Assembly (NCBI GenBank): GCA_963736455.1
Contig: CAVTON010000001.1
Span: forward strand, 806,001 to 870,000
Direction of reading: 5' to 3'
DNA: 64,000 nucleotides
DNA from: DAHUXD01 sp963736455
Lineage (GTDB): Bacteria > Acidobacteriota > Thermoanaerobaculia > UBA5066 > Gp7-AA6
Position 1 is the stretch's first letter, and each line of letters opens with the position of its first letter. Positions 1 through 9,068 of the stretch are shown here, piece after piece. Both the position numbers and the translations under genes were made by a program. The notes beneath the pieces were generated by a model. That model was given only the letters and a program-made list of their open reading frames with translations, was not told where the DNA came from and did not search any database.

Positions 1-763
1 CGAGGCTCGCCTTGAGGGCCTCCATCAGGTCGATGATCTGGCCGCCGCCCGCCTCGGGCGGGGCAATCGAAATGTCCTCGCCCTCGACCTTCTTCTGGAT
101 GAGCCCGAGAATCCGCTTCTTGACGTCGTCCTCGTAGGTCTCCGGCTTGAAGGCGTCCGTCGCGCGCTGGTCCACGAGCAGCTTGGCGAGGTCGAGCTCT
201 TTCGCGCTGACCTCGGCCGATTCGACCGGGACGTCGGCGAACGATCGGACCTCGTCGGCGTAGTAGAGCTGCTGCATCACGATACCGCCGTCGAGCGGGC
301 GCAGGAGAACGAGGTACTGCTTCCCGCGCGCCGCGTAGCGCGCCAGCGCGACTCGCCCGGTCTCCTGCATCACCTTCGACAGCAGCGCGTACGCCTTGGC
401 GCCGCCCTTGTCGGGGCCGACGTAGTAGGTGCGGTCGAAGTAGACCGGATCGACCTTCGCGATCGGGACGAACTCGACGACCTCGATCGACTGTGTCGAT
501 TGCTCCTCGAGCGCCTTGAGCTCCTCGGGAGTGAAGGTGACGTAGCGGTCCTTCGAGAACTCGTAGCCCTTGACCATCTGGTCGCGGGGGACGACTTCGC
601 CGTCCTTCGTGCAGAGATACTGCTGCTTCAGCCGCGCCCCGTCCTTACCGTGCAGCATGTTGAAGGAAATGGCGGCCGACGCGTCCGCGGCCGCGTAGAG
701 CTTGATCGGGATCGAGACCAGCCCGAAAGAGATCGTTCCCGCCGCTATAGGCCTTGCGCTCAT
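1..763 (-). CDS. ku: Non-homologous end-joining protein Ku (3' end outside window)
   Basis: Bacterial Ku binds double-strand DNA ends as a homodimer and recruits LigD. The ATG at 763 opens a frame beginning MSARPIAAGTISFGLVSIPI, the classic bacterial Ku N-terminus, and it continues with no stop to base 1 (about 254 residues seen). The Ku core follows, including a FDRTYYVGPDKGG-type segment near residue 115 and LYYADEV near residue 170. The C-terminal extension lies outside the window. It is divergent from ligD with only 24 bp between start codons, so the two promoters must overlap or lie inside the opposite gene. The family call is very sure; only the C-terminus is unknown. Confidence 0.95.
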   Translation of the reverse strand, partial: MSARPIAAGTISFGLVSIPIKLYAAADASAAISFNMLHGKDGARLKQQYLCTKDGEVVPRDQMVKGYEFSKDRYVTFTPEELKALEEQSTQSIEVVEFVPIAKVDPVYFDRTYYVGPDKGGAKAYALLSKVMQETGRVALARYAARGKQYLVLLRPLDGGIVMQQLYYADEVRSFADVPVESAEVSAKELDLAKLLVDQRATDAFKPETYEDDVKKRILGLIQKKVEGEDISIAPPEAGGGQIIDLMEALKASL

Positions 764-787
764 AGGTTTAGGACCGACAAGGTTAAC

Positions 788-3340
788 ATGGCCCGGGGTC
801 CGCCGAAGTTGTCGCTCGAAAAATACCGTCAGAAGCGCTCCGCCGATTCGACGCCCGAGCCCTTCGGGCGCGCCGGCCCGGGGCGTCCGCATCTCTTCGT
901 GGTTCAGAAACATGCGGCCACGCGCCTGCACTACGACTTCCGCCTGGAGTGGGACGGGGTCCTGAAGTCCTGGGCCGTTCCCCAGGGCCCCTCGCCCGAC
1001 CCCGCCGAGAAGAGGCTCGCGGTCGAGGTCGAGGACCATCCGGTCGAGTACGCCGATTTCGAAGGCGTCATCCCCGAGGGCAACTACGGCGCCGGCGAGG
1101 TCATCGTCTGGGACCAGGGACGCTGGACGCCGCTCGCCGACCTCGACGAAGGGATGAAGAAGGGAAAGCTCCTCTTCGAGCTGTCCGGCTACAAGCTCCG
1201 CGGCCGCTGGACGCTCGTCCGCATGAAGACGAAGGGCAAGACCACGGGCAAAGAGTGGCTGCTGATCAAGGAGCGCGACGGGTTCGTGCGAAAGGGTCCG
1301 GAGGCGGCCTATCCGCAGGAGTCGATCTTCTCGGGACGCACGGTCGAGGACCTGGCCTCGGGCTCGAGCCGCGCGGCGGAGATTCGCGAGGAGCTCGTCC
1401 GGCTGGGGGCGCCCCGGCGCGAGGTGAGAATTCGGGACGTCAAGCTGATGCTCGCCGAGACCCGCGAGGCGGCGTTCACGCGGCCGGGCTGGATCTGGGA
1501 GCTCAAGTACGACGGCTATCGCCTCCTCGCCGGCCGCGAGGACGGGAAGCCGGCGCTGCGCTACCGCCACGGCATGGACTCGACCGGGACGTTTCCCGAA
1601 ATCGCCCGCGCGGTCGCGGCGCTTCCCTCCGAGAGCTTCATCCTCGACGGCGAGGTCGTGGTCCTCGATGCGAAGTCTCAGCCGCGCTTCGGCCTGCTCC
1701 AGAAACGCGCGCTCCTTCAGCGCCGGCCCGACATCGATCGGGCCGCGGTCGAGCTTCCGGCCACGCTCTTCGCCTTCGACCTGCTCGCCTTCGAAGGCTT
1801 CGACCTGCGCCCGCTCCCGCTCGTTCAGCGCAAGGCGCTGCTTCGAAAGCTGCTGCCTCGCGCCGGTCCCGTGCGCTTTGCGGACGACGTCGCCGAGCGG
1901 GGCGACGATCTGCTCGCGGCCGCCGGCGAGCTCCACCTCGAAGGAGTCGTCGGCAAGAAGGCCGACTCGCCGTACCGGGGGGCGCGCTCCGGAGACTGGG
2001 TCAAGGTGAGGCTCGACCGGACCGGCGACTTCGCCGTCGTGGGCTACACGAAGCCGGATGGGGCGCGGTCCGGTTTCGGAGCGCTCCACCTCGCCTCGTG
2101 GCAGGACGGAGGCCTCGTCTATGCCGGCCGCGTCGGGACGGGCTTTTCCGAGAAACAGCTCGCCGAGCTCCACGGGCGCCTCTCGAAGAAAGCGCGTTCG
2201 TCTCCCGGATTCGGCGGCGCGGTTCCGACGGGGCGCGGCCACGTCTGGGTCGAGCCCGAGCTCGTCGTCGAGGTCAGGTTCAAGGAGCGGACGACCGACG
2301 GCCTCCTGCGCCACCCCGCGTTCCTGCGGGTCCGCGACGACAAGCCGATCGACGAGTGCGTTCGCGAGGACGATCCGGGCGCCGGCGAGCCCGACGCCGC
2401 TCCGCCGGCCTCGGAGGCCGCCGCGCCGGCCCCGATCGAGCCCGAGGAGAAGACCGTTCCGTTTTCCAACCTCACGAAGGTCTTCTGGCCCGACGAGGGA
2501 TACACCAAGGGCGATCTGATCGACTACTACCGCGCGATCTCGCCGTGGCTCCTCCCCTACCTGAGGGACCGCCCGCTCGTGATGACCCGTTACCCCGACG
2601 GCATCGCCGGAAAGTCGTTCTTCCAGAAGGACGCCCCGCACTTCGCGCCCGACTGGATCCGTCTCGAGCGCATCTGGAGCGAGCACGCCGAGCGCGAGAT
2701 CGATTACTTCGTCTGCGACGACGTCGAGACCCTTCTCTACGTGGCGAACCTCGGGTCGATTCCCCTGCACGTCTGGGCGAGCCGCGTGGCGTCGCCCGAG
2801 CGCCCCGACTGGTGCATCCTCGACCTCGATCCGAAGGGGGCGCCGTTCTCGCACGTCGTCGAGATCGCGAACGCGATTCACGTCCTCTGCGACGAGATCG
2901 GCCTTCCGAACTTCATCAAGACGAGCGGCGCCACGGGCCTTCACGTCCTGCTGCCCCTCGGCGGCCAGTGCACGCACGCCGAATCCCGGACGCTCGGCGA
3001 GATCCTCGCCCGCGCGATCGAGCAGGATCACGGGAAGGTCGCGACGACCGCGCGCATGCTCGGTTCGCGGGGCGGGAAGGTCTACGTCGACTATCTTCAG
3101 AACGGCCACGGCAAGACCATCGCCGGTCCGTTCTCGGCCCGGCCCGTTCCGGGCGCGACCTGCTCCGCGCCGCTCCGGTGGACCGAGGTCAACGCCAGGC
3201 TCGATCCGAGGAACTACACGATCAAGACCCTTCCGGCGCGCATGAAGCGCGCGAAGAACGACCCCCTGGCCCCGGTCCTCACGCTCAAACCGGACATCCA
3301 CTCCGCCCTCGCGCGGCTGACGGAACGCCTCAGGAACTGA
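788..3340 (+). CDS. ligD: Multifunctional DNA ligase D (PE-LIG-POL)
   Basis: LigD processes and seals broken ends in the Ku pathway. The domain order is phosphoesterase (about residues 30-150), ATP-dependent ligase plus OB fold (about 215-520), an Ala/Pro-rich linker, and an archaeo-eukaryotic primase-type polymerase (about 555-850); this is the Pseudomonas-type order, not the mycobacterial POL-PE-LIG order. H42, H48 and D50 of the phosphoesterase are present. The ligase nucleophile is K240 in ELKYDGYR. The polymerase DLD metal motif is D679/D681. I chose the ATG at 788 because the frame upstream of it is antisense to ku. Length is 850 aa, normal for a three-domain LigD. The 3' end overlaps the convergent DUF72 gene by 11 bp. 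Confidence 0.95.
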   Translation: MARGPPKLSLEKYRQKRSADSTPEPFGRAGPGRPHLFVVQKHAATRLHYDFRLEWDGVLKSWAVPQGPSPDPAEKRLAVEVEDHPVEYADFEGVIPEGNYGAGEVIVWDQGRWTPLADLDEGMKKGKLLFELSGYKLRGRWTLVRMKTKGKTTGKEWLLIKERDGFVRKGPEAAYPQESIFSGRTVEDLASGSSRAAEIREELVRLGAPRREVRIRDVKLMLAETREAAFTRPGWIWELKYDGYRLLAGREDGKPALRYRHGMDSTGTFPEIARAVAALPSESFILDGEVVVLDAKSQPRFGLLQKRALLQRRPDIDRAAVELPATLFAFDLLAFEGFDLRPLPLVQRKALLRKLLPRAGPVRFADDVAERGDDLLAAAGELHLEGVVGKKADSPYRGARSGDWVKVRLDRTGDFAVVGYTKPDGARSGFGALHLASWQDGGLVYAGRVGTGFSEKQLAELHGRLSKKARSSPGFGGAVPTGRGHVWVEPELVVEVRFKERTTDGLLRHPAFLRVRDDKPIDECVREDDPGAGEPDAAPPASEAAAPAPIEPEEKTVPFSNLTKVFWPDEGYTKGDLIDYYRAISPWLLPYLRDRPLVMTRYPDGIAGKSFFQKDAPHFAPDWIRLERIWSEHAEREIDYFVCDDVETLLYVANLGSIPLHVWASRVASPERPDWCILDLDPKGAPFSHVVEIANAIHVLCDEIGLPNFIKTSGATGLHVLLPLGGQCTHAESRTLGEILARAIEQDHGKVATTARMLGSRGGKVYVDYLQNGHGKTIAGPFSARPVPGATCSAPLRWTEVNARLDPRNYTIKTLPARMKRAKNDPLAPVLTLKPDIHSALARLTERLRN

Positions 3341-4040
3341 GGGCCGGTCCGAAGGACTTCAGAAACTCCGCGGCCAGGCGCGGCCCCGAGCCCGCGTCCT
3401 CGTGCTTGAAGAAGACGTACGCGTCGGACCAGGGCTGTGCGCGCACCCTCGCGGCCCACTCCGCGACCGCCGCGTCGTCGTAGTCCTGCCGGCGAAGGCG
3501 CAGGTATCCCCAGGGCGCCGTCGTCACGAGCGGCGTCGCGAGCTCCTCGTCCTCCGCCACGCACAGCGCCGCTCCGCGCGACCGCAGAGCCTCGAAGACG
3601 TCGTCCTCGAACCAGGAGGCGTGGCGGAACTCGAAGGCGGCGCGCCGGCCCTCCGGGATCGTCTCGAGAAACGCCTCGAGACGCGGGAGGTCCTTCTTGA
3701 GGTTCGGCGGCAGCTGGAAGAGCGCCGGACCGAGCCGGTCGCCGAGCGTGGAGGCGACGCCGAAGAAGTACTCGACCTCCGAGCCGGCGTCTTTCAGCCG
3801 CTTGAAGTGCGTGATTCGCTGGGAGGCCTTCAGCACGAACCGAAAATCCGGGGAGACCTCCGCGGCCCAGCTCTCGAGCAGTGCGGGCTTCGGCATGCGA
3901 TAGAAGGTGTTGTTGATCTCGACGGCGGGAAGCCGCTCGGCGTACCAGGCGAGCATCCGGTCCGCGGCCAGGTCCTCCGGATAGAAGCTCCCCTTCCACT
4001 CCTTGTAGCTGAAGCCGCTCGTCCCGGCGAGGACGCGCAT
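3330..4040 (-). CDS. DUF72 domain-containing protein (YecE-like)
   Basis: A 236-aa soluble protein of the DUF72/YecE family, which has a TIM-barrel-like fold and no firmly known reaction. Family hallmarks visible are GTSGFSYKEWKGSFYP at the N-terminus, EINNTFYRMP near residue 42, FRFVLKASQRITH near residue 67 and the EFRHASWF segment near residue 138. The last 11 bp overlap the end of ligD on the other strand. It diverges from the MFS gene with 26 bp between starts. No signal peptide or membrane segment is present. Association with the NHEJ genes is by position only. Confidence 0.88.
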   Translation of the reverse strand: MRVLAGTSGFSYKEWKGSFYPEDLAADRMLAWYAERLPAVEINNTFYRMPKPALLESWAAEVSPDFRFVLKASQRITHFKRLKDAGSEVEYFFGVASTLGDRLGPALFQLPPNLKKDLPRLEAFLETIPEGRRAAFEFRHASWFEDDVFEALRSRGAALCVAEDEELATPLVTTAPWGYLRLRRQDYDDAAVAEWAARVRAQPWSDAYVFFKHEDAGSGPRLAAEFLKSFGPALSS

Positions 4041-4050
4041 GGGGAAACTC

Positions 4051-4056
4051 TATACT
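4051..4056 (+). promoter_or_regulatory. -10-like hexamer TATACT upstream of the MFS gene
   Basis: TATACT lies 10 bp before the ATG at 4067 inside the 26-bp divergent gap. No convincing -35 is visible 16-18 bp upstream. The implied 5' leader is only a few bases, matching other short-leader genes in this window. Inference only. Confidence 0.4.
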
Positions 4057-4066
4057 CTCCCGCTCC

Positions 4067-5581
4067 ATGTCCACGCCTCGTTTCGATCCGCGGCGCCGCC
4101 GCGTCGTGACGCTCGCGCTCATGCTCGTCACGGCTCTGGCGTCGTTCGAGTCGACGGTCGTCTCGACCGCGATGCCGACGATCATCGGAGACCTCGGCGG
4201 CCTGCCCCTCTACTCGTGGGTCTTCTCGATCTACCTCCTCGCGGCGACCGTCATGATGCCGATCTACGGGCGGCTCGCCGACATCTACGGACGGCGCCGA
4301 ATCCTGCTGACCGCGATCTCGGTGTTCCTCTCCGGAGCGGTCGCGTGCAGCCTGGCGCGGTCGATGCCGCAGCTCATCGCGGCGCGCGGCCTTCAGGGCC
4401 TCGGAGCCGCGGGCCTCGTGCCGATCGCGCTGACGGTCTCGGGCGACCTCTTCTCGCTCGAGCAGCGCGCGAGAGTGCAGGGCCTGTTTTCGAGCGTCTG
4501 GGGCACCGCGAGCCTGATCGGGCCGCTGCTCGGCGCCTGGATGACGATGTCCTTCGGCTGGCGCTCGATCTTTCGGATCAACATTCCGCTCGGCATCGTC
4601 GCGTTCATCCTGGTCGCGACGCAGATGATCGAGTCGCGCGATCGGCGCGGCGATCCGCTCGACCTGGCCGGCGCGGCGAGCCTCGCGGTCGGCGTGACGG
4701 CGCTGCTCTTCGCGGTGCTGCACCGGCCGGCCGGCGCGAAGGCGAGCCTGGCGCTGCGACTCGGACTGCTCGTTCTCGCGGCGGCCTCCCTGACCCTCTT
4801 CGCCCGGCTCCAGCTCCGGCGGCACCACCCCCTGATCCCTCCGCGGCTCTTCGCGCGGCTGGAGACGGCGGCGCCCTACCTCGGCGGCGTCCTGCTCGGG
4901 ACCACGATCTTCGGCGTGGATACGTTCGTCCCGCTGTTCGTCCAGGGCGCGCGGGGAGGAACGGCCGGAGCCGCCGGCGCGGTCGTCACGCCTCTCGTCT
5001 TCTTCTGGGCGACCTCGGCGACGCTCGCGGCGCGCCTGATCGTGCGTTTCGGCTTCCGGAAAACGGCCCGCCTCGGTGCGATCCTGATCTTCGCCGGGCT
5101 CCTCTGGCTCGTGGCGGCGGCCTACCTCAACGCTTCCGTGCCCTGGATCTCGGCGGCGTGCGCGGTCGTCGGCGCCGGCCTCGGCCCTTCCTCGATGTCG
5201 CAGGTCCTGGGCATCCAGGCCGTCGTGGACGAGAGGGAGCGGGGCGTGGCGACGAGCCTCGTCCCGTTTTTCCGGGCGGTCGGCGGATCGATCGGCGTCG
5301 GCGCGCTCGGTGGACTGCTCGCCGCGGGCCTCGACCGGCGGCTCGGCCCCGCGGCGGAAACGGCGGGCCGGTTTCTCGCGACGGGCGAGAGCGGCGGCAC
5401 GGGCGGAGCGATGGCGCCGGCGATGTTTCGGACGGCGATCGAGGGATCGCTCATCCCGGTCTTCGCGATCCTCGCGGCGCTCGCGGTCGTCAACTTTCTC
5501 GCGGCGAGCCGGTTCCCCGAGCGCGAGGTCGCCGCGGGAGAGGTCGTGGTTCGACGCGATGTACCGCTTTCCTTCGATTGA
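4067..5581 (+). CDS. MFS drug-type transporter (DHA2/EmrB family)
   Basis: A 504-aa polytopic inner-membrane protein with about 14 predicted membrane segments, typical of the DHA2 drug:H+ antiporter family. Motif A (GRLADIYGRRR, residues 68-78) lies in the loop after the second helix. A TM1 motif resembling the DHA2 signature (FESTVVSTAMP, with E28 where the family often has D) is present. The motif around LQGLGAAGLVPIA near residue 110 is also typical. The substrate is unknown. Its last 92 bp overlap the 3' end of the convergent DNA glycosylase gene, an unusually long coding overlap. Confidence 0.88.
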   Translation: MSTPRFDPRRRRVVTLALMLVTALASFESTVVSTAMPTIIGDLGGLPLYSWVFSIYLLAATVMMPIYGRLADIYGRRRILLTAISVFLSGAVACSLARSMPQLIAARGLQGLGAAGLVPIALTVSGDLFSLEQRARVQGLFSSVWGTASLIGPLLGAWMTMSFGWRSIFRINIPLGIVAFILVATQMIESRDRRGDPLDLAGAASLAVGVTALLFAVLHRPAGAKASLALRLGLLVLAAASLTLFARLQLRRHHPLIPPRLFARLETAAPYLGGVLLGTTIFGVDTFVPLFVQGARGGTAGAAGAVVTPLVFFWATSATLAARLIVRFGFRKTARLGAILIFAGLLWLVAAAYLNASVPWISAACAVVGAGLGPSSMSQVLGIQAVVDERERGVATSLVPFFRAVGGSIGVGALGGLLAAGLDRRLGPAAETAGRFLATGESGGTGGAMAPAMFRTAIEGSLIPVFAILAALAVVNFLAASRFPEREVAAGEVVVRRDVPLSFD

Positions 5582-6488
5582 GCTCGGCGTAACCGTAGAC
5601 GAGGGCAAGACTCCTCCATGGGCGCCAGCGCGCGGCGAACCGCCGCATCGCCTCTTCCTTCGCCTTCTCTCTCCGGCCGAGCAGGCCCTGCGCGAGATAC
5701 TTGACGACGCCGAGGTCGCCCGCGGGAAAGATGTCGGCTCGGCCGAGGCCTCGCAGCAGTGCGATCTCCGCGGTCCAGCGTCCGACGCCGTGAAATTCCG
5801 TCAGCCTTTCGATCGCGGTCTCGTCGTCGTGGATCTCCAGGTCGGCCTCGTCGAGCGCGCCGCGGTCGAACGCTTCCGCCAGCCCCAGGATCGCCTTCGC
5901 CTTGGTATCGGAGAGGCGGAAACGCCGCATCGTCCGTACCGTCTCGGCGGAAAGGGCGCCCGGACGCGGGAAGGCGAAGTACGTCACGCCGCCGAAACGC
6001 GCACGCCGGCCGAACGTCTCGGCGAGGTCGCGCCGGATGTCGTACGCGAAGAGCAGATTGACCTGCTGGGCGAGGATCGCGGTGACGAGGGCCTCCCACA
6101 GCGACGGCACGCCGGCGGCCCTCAACCCTCGGAAGTCTCGGATGGCGGCGCCGATGACGCCGTCGCCCGCGAAGGCGCGATAAAAGGGGCGGACCGGCTG
6201 CGCCGCGCCCAGGGCTCGCCCCACGATCCGATCCGCCGCCGCGCGCGCCCCGGGAGAGCCCGCCTCGCGTCCCGAAAGGCCGATCGCGAGGACCGCGCGG
6301 TCCGGCGAGCCGCTTTGCGTCACTTCGAGCAGGACGCCGCTTCGCCCGACGGGCAGAAAGCGCCGGTAGGTCGTCCCGTCGAAACGATCCACGACCTCGG
6401 GAAACCGCGCGTAGCGCTCGGCCGTCAACGGGAGCGAATAGGGCCGCTCGGGAACCAGGCGTCGAACGATGATTCGCTCGCGCGCCAT
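5490..6488 (-). CDS. DNA-3-methyladenine glycosylase-like protein (HhH-GPD, AlkA type)
   Basis: A 332-aa member of the helix-hairpin-helix base-excision glycosylases that remove alkylated purines. The HhH hairpin is LTEFHGVGRWTAEIALL (229-245) and the catalytic Asp is D258 in FPAGDLG; there are no four C-terminal cysteines, so it is not an EndoIII-type Fe-S enzyme. An AlkA-like N-terminal domain precedes the HhH core. The C-terminus carries an Arg/Pro-rich tail of about 30 residues encoded antisense to the MFS gene, probably a read-through extension. A -10-like TAGGAT (6495-6500, minus strand) sits 6 bp before the ATG. Confidence 0.85.
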   Translation of the reverse strand: MARERIIVRRLVPERPYSLPLTAERYARFPEVVDRFDGTTYRRFLPVGRSGVLLEVTQSGSPDRAVLAIGLSGREAGSPGARAAADRIVGRALGAAQPVRPFYRAFAGDGVIGAAIRDFRGLRAAGVPSLWEALVTAILAQQVNLLFAYDIRRDLAETFGRRARFGGVTYFAFPRPGALSAETVRTMRRFRLSDTKAKAILGLAEAFDRGALDEADLEIHDDETAIERLTEFHGVGRWTAEIALLRGLGRADIFPAGDLGVVKYLAQGLLGRREKAKEEAMRRFAARWRPWRSLALVYGYAELNRRKAVHRVEPRPLPRRPRARGTGSPRES

Positions 6489-6573
6489 GCGTTCATCCTA
6501 TCGCCGCCTCCCCGAACGCACTAAGCTCCGCTCCGAGGTCCCGAACGGCTCGTGTCCGTCGGGAGAAGCGCCG

Positions 6574-6993
6574 ATGAACTTTGCGCGTCTGTTGCTCGCC
6601 GCGGGTGCCGCCGACGTCGTGTACTTCGCACTCGGCTTCGCCTTTTTCGGCGTGGGACCCCTGCGCCACGAGTTCGCCCGTTATCCCGCCGTCTATCGGC
6701 CCCAGGAGTCGATGAAGGGCGTGATGCCGGTGGGAATGGCCGGCATGGCCCTCGCGATGCTGGCCCTCGCGACCCTGTTCGCGATGATGGATCCCGGGAG
6801 GTCCGGATTCGCCGCGGGGGCGCGCTTCGGCGCGCTCGTGGGCGTCTTCTCGGTTTGCGCCTTCGTCGTGCACAACCACGTCAACCTCAACATCGGATGG
6901 CGGCTCACGCTGGGACAGGCGGTGGCCTACTTCGTGGAGTGGACGGCGGTCGGCATCACGATCGGCCTCGTCTATCGGCCGGCGAAGGGATAG
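6574..6993 (+). CDS. Small integral membrane protein, function unknown
   Basis: A 139-aa hydrophobic protein with about four predicted membrane helices: near residues 2-22, 45-65, 75-95 and 110-135. I place the start at 6574 (MNFARLLL) because a purine-rich GGGAGAAG precedes it by a few bases and the first helix begins directly after. An upstream in-frame ATG at 6469 would add a charged, alkA-antisense leader and is rejected. I do not recognise a named family. It is followed by another small membrane gene 33 bp downstream on the same strand. Confidence 0.6.
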   Translation: MNFARLLLAAGAADVVYFALGFAFFGVGPLRHEFARYPAVYRPQESMKGVMPVGMAGMALAMLALATLFAMMDPGRSGFAAGARFGALVGVFSVCAFVVHNHVNLNIGWRLTLGQAVAYFVEWTAVGITIGLVYRPAKG

Positions 6994-7026
6994 GCTCCCC
7001 GCCATACCGATGCGAAGGAGGCAGGG

Positions 7027-7389
7027 ATGCGTTTCCTCGTCCGGCTCCTCATCAATGCCGCGGCGCTCTGGGTCGCCGTCCGGATCATCCCCGGGATCAG
7101 CTACACCTCGGCCGACTGGGTTCCCTTTTTCGCCGTCGCCCTCCTCTTCGGCGTCGTCAACGCCTTCATCCGCCCGGTCGTCAAGCTCCTCTCGCTTCCC
7201 CTCATCATCCTGACGCTCGGGCTCTTCGCCCTCGTCGTCAACGGCCTGATGCTGCTGCTGACGAGCCGGCTCTCCGAGGCCCTCGGCCTCCACTTCCACG
7301 TCGAAGGGTGCGGGACCGCGATCCTCGGCGCCCTCGTCGTCTCGATCGTCAGCGCGCTGCTGTCGATGTTCCTGGCGGAACCCGATTAA
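7027..7389 (+). CDS. Phage-holin family 4 superfamily membrane protein (YvlD-like)
   Basis: A 120-aa membrane protein of the YvlD/phage_holin_4_2 family, widespread in chromosomes and of unknown cellular role. It shows four hydrophobic helices and the family pattern NAFIRPVVKLLSLPL followed by ILTLGLFALVVNGLMLLL. AGGAGGCAGGG lies just before the ATG as a strong ribosome site. Despite the family name nothing here indicates a prophage. The stop codon abuts a palindromic repeat element (7390-7460). Confidence 0.82.
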   Translation: MRFLVRLLINAAALWVAVRIIPGISYTSADWVPFFAVALLFGVVNAFIRPVVKLLSLPLIILTLGLFALVVNGLMLLLTSRLSEALGLHFHVEGCGTAILGALVVSIVSALLSMFLAEPD

Positions 7390-7460
7390 ACGTCGCCTCT
7401 CGGACTTCGAGCGGGCCGCTGCGCGGCCCGACCGAAGAGAGAGGGGACGTCGCGATGGGT
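7390..7460. repeat. Dispersed palindromic element, copy A
   Basis: This segment begins directly after the stop codon of the gene at 7027. It contains a GC hairpin (GCGGGCCGC/GCGGCCCG region, about 7411-7430) and then AGAGAGGGGACGT with CGATGG. A matching copy in the same relation to a stop codon lies at 55234-55303. The rest of the gap to 7522 (GC-rich, no gene seen) continues between convergent genes. Confidence 0.7.
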
Positions 7461-7522
7461 CCACCTCCCGGGAAGTATCGCGGGTCCTTCGGACTTTCCT
7501 CGCTCACGCTTCCCGCCGCGAA

Positions 7523-9037
7523 CTAGCGGGTGATTTCCTCTCGCCGAATCGGAAGCCGGCCGCTGAGCTTCGCCAGTCTCCTCAACCGCTCCGCGAGCTC
7601 CGGGCGCCAGGCATCCGCGGGCGCTCGCCAACCCCAGTTGCCGGCGGGCTCGGAAGGCGTGTTCATGCGCGCCTCGCTGCCGAGGCCGAGCACGTCCTGG
7701 AGGGGCACGACCGCGCGGTCGGCGACCGAGCCGTAGGCGGCGCGAATGAGCGTCCATTCGATTTCGCGCCCATCGCCGCCGAGGTAGTCGAAGACGCGCT
7801 CCCGCTCCTCGGGTTTCAGGGCGGCATACCAGCCGCGCGCGGTGTCGTTGTCGTGCGTCCCCGTGTAGACGACGCCATTCGGGACGTGGCGATGCGGCAG
7901 ATATTCGCTGTCGGATCCGTAGAAGGCGAACTGCAGGACCTTCATCCCGGGAAAGCCCAGCTCGTCGAGCAGCGTCCGCACCGCGGGCGTGATGTCTCCC
8001 AGATCCTCGGCGAGAATCGGGAGGGGACCGAGGGCGGCGCGCGCCGCGTCGAAGAGACGCCGCCCCGGCCCCGGGACCCAGCGGCCTCCGAGCGCCGTCT
8101 TCTCGACCGCGGGGATCGACCAGTACGACTCGAAGGCGCGGAAGTGGTCGATGCGCAGCAGGTCGCAGGACGCGAGGCACGAGCGGATGCGCGCGATCCA
8201 CCAGGCGTAGCCTTCGTCCTCCAGACGGTCCCAGCGATAGAGGGGATTGCCCCAGAGCTGACCGGTCGTGCTGAAGTAGTCGGGAGGCACGCCGGCGACG
8301 TCGGTCGGACGCCCGGTTCCGTCGAGCTGGAAGAGGTCCTGGTTGCCCCAGACGTCCGCGCTGTCGTGGGCCACGTAGATGGGGATGTCTCCGATGAGCG
8401 CGATGCCGCGCCCGTGCGCCTCGCCGCGGAGGCTCTCCCACTGACGACGAAAGAGAAACTGCACGTAGCGGTGAAAGGCCATCTCGTCGGCGAGCTCCGC
8501 GTCGGCCGCCGCGAGCGCGTCCCGATCGCGGAACGCGAGATCCGGCCCCCAGTCGGTCCACGGACGCCCGCCCAGGCGCGCCTTGAGCGCGGCGAACCGC
8601 ACCCAGTCCTCGAGCCAGGGCTTCTGCGCGGCGCCGCGCACGAACGCCAGGAGCTCCTCGCGCAGCGGCGATGAGCCGGCGGTCCCGGAGAAGCGCGTCC
8701 AGGATTCGCGCAGCAGCCGCTCCTTCCAGCCGCGGGCCGCGGAAAAGTCCACGCGCCCCCCCGCCCACGGCGCTTCGGCGAGGGCGCCGGAGGCGAGCAG
8801 GTCCTCCTCGACCAGGCGCTCGGGCGAGATCAGCAGCGGGTTGCCGGCAAACGCCGAGGCGCTCGTGTAGGGCGAGTGGCCGGCGCCCGTCGGACCGAGC
8901 GGGAGCACCTGCCACAGCGTCTGCCCCGCGGATTCGGCCCAGGCGAGGAAGCGCGCCGCGGAGGGGCCGAGATCGCCGACCGGCAAAGGTCCGGGCAGCG
9001 ACGTCGGATGGAGGAGGATCCCGGCGCAGCGCGTCAT
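7523..9037 (-). CDS. malQ: 4-alpha-glucanotransferase (amylomaltase, GH77)
   Basis: This enzyme transfers alpha-1,4-glucan segments between maltodextrins in the cytoplasm. The 504-aa protein has the GH77 layout: GILLHPTSLPG at the N-terminus, nucleophile D297 in LLRIDHFRAF, acid/base E344 in ILAEDLGDIT and the third carboxylate D396 in GTHDNDT. The length matches the short bacterial type without an N-terminal extension. It is the last gene of the minus-strand glycogen cluster, 31 bp after the phosphorylase, and fits the processing of short dextrins left by phosphorolysis. Some Acidobacteriota-type genomes pair this enzyme with GT35 in the same way (general knowledge). Confidence 0.95.
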   Translation of the reverse strand: MTRCAGILLHPTSLPGPLPVGDLGPSAARFLAWAESAGQTLWQVLPLGPTGAGHSPYTSASAFAGNPLLISPERLVEEDLLASGALAEAPWAGGRVDFSAARGWKERLLRESWTRFSGTAGSSPLREELLAFVRGAAQKPWLEDWVRFAALKARLGGRPWTDWGPDLAFRDRDALAAADAELADEMAFHRYVQFLFRRQWESLRGEAHGRGIALIGDIPIYVAHDSADVWGNQDLFQLDGTGRPTDVAGVPPDYFSTTGQLWGNPLYRWDRLEDEGYAWWIARIRSCLASCDLLRIDHFRAFESYWSIPAVEKTALGGRWVPGPGRRLFDAARAALGPLPILAEDLGDITPAVRTLLDELGFPGMKVLQFAFYGSDSEYLPHRHVPNGVVYTGTHDNDTARGWYAALKPEERERVFDYLGGDGREIEWTLIRAAYGSVADRAVVPLQDVLGLGSEARMNTPSEPAGNWGWRAPADAWRPELAERLRRLAKLSGRLPIRREEITR

Positions 9038-9068
9038 GCTCGGCGAGCGCCGGAGGGCGCTGGCGCGG

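Noticed and set aside
500..787. N-terminal extension of LigD upstream of 788
   Set aside because: Antisense to Ku; no family match. The ATG at 788 starts the conserved phosphoesterase domain.
7027..7389. Prophage remnant suggested by the holin family name
   Set aside because: YvlD-like genes are common chromosomal genes, and no other phage gene is present.
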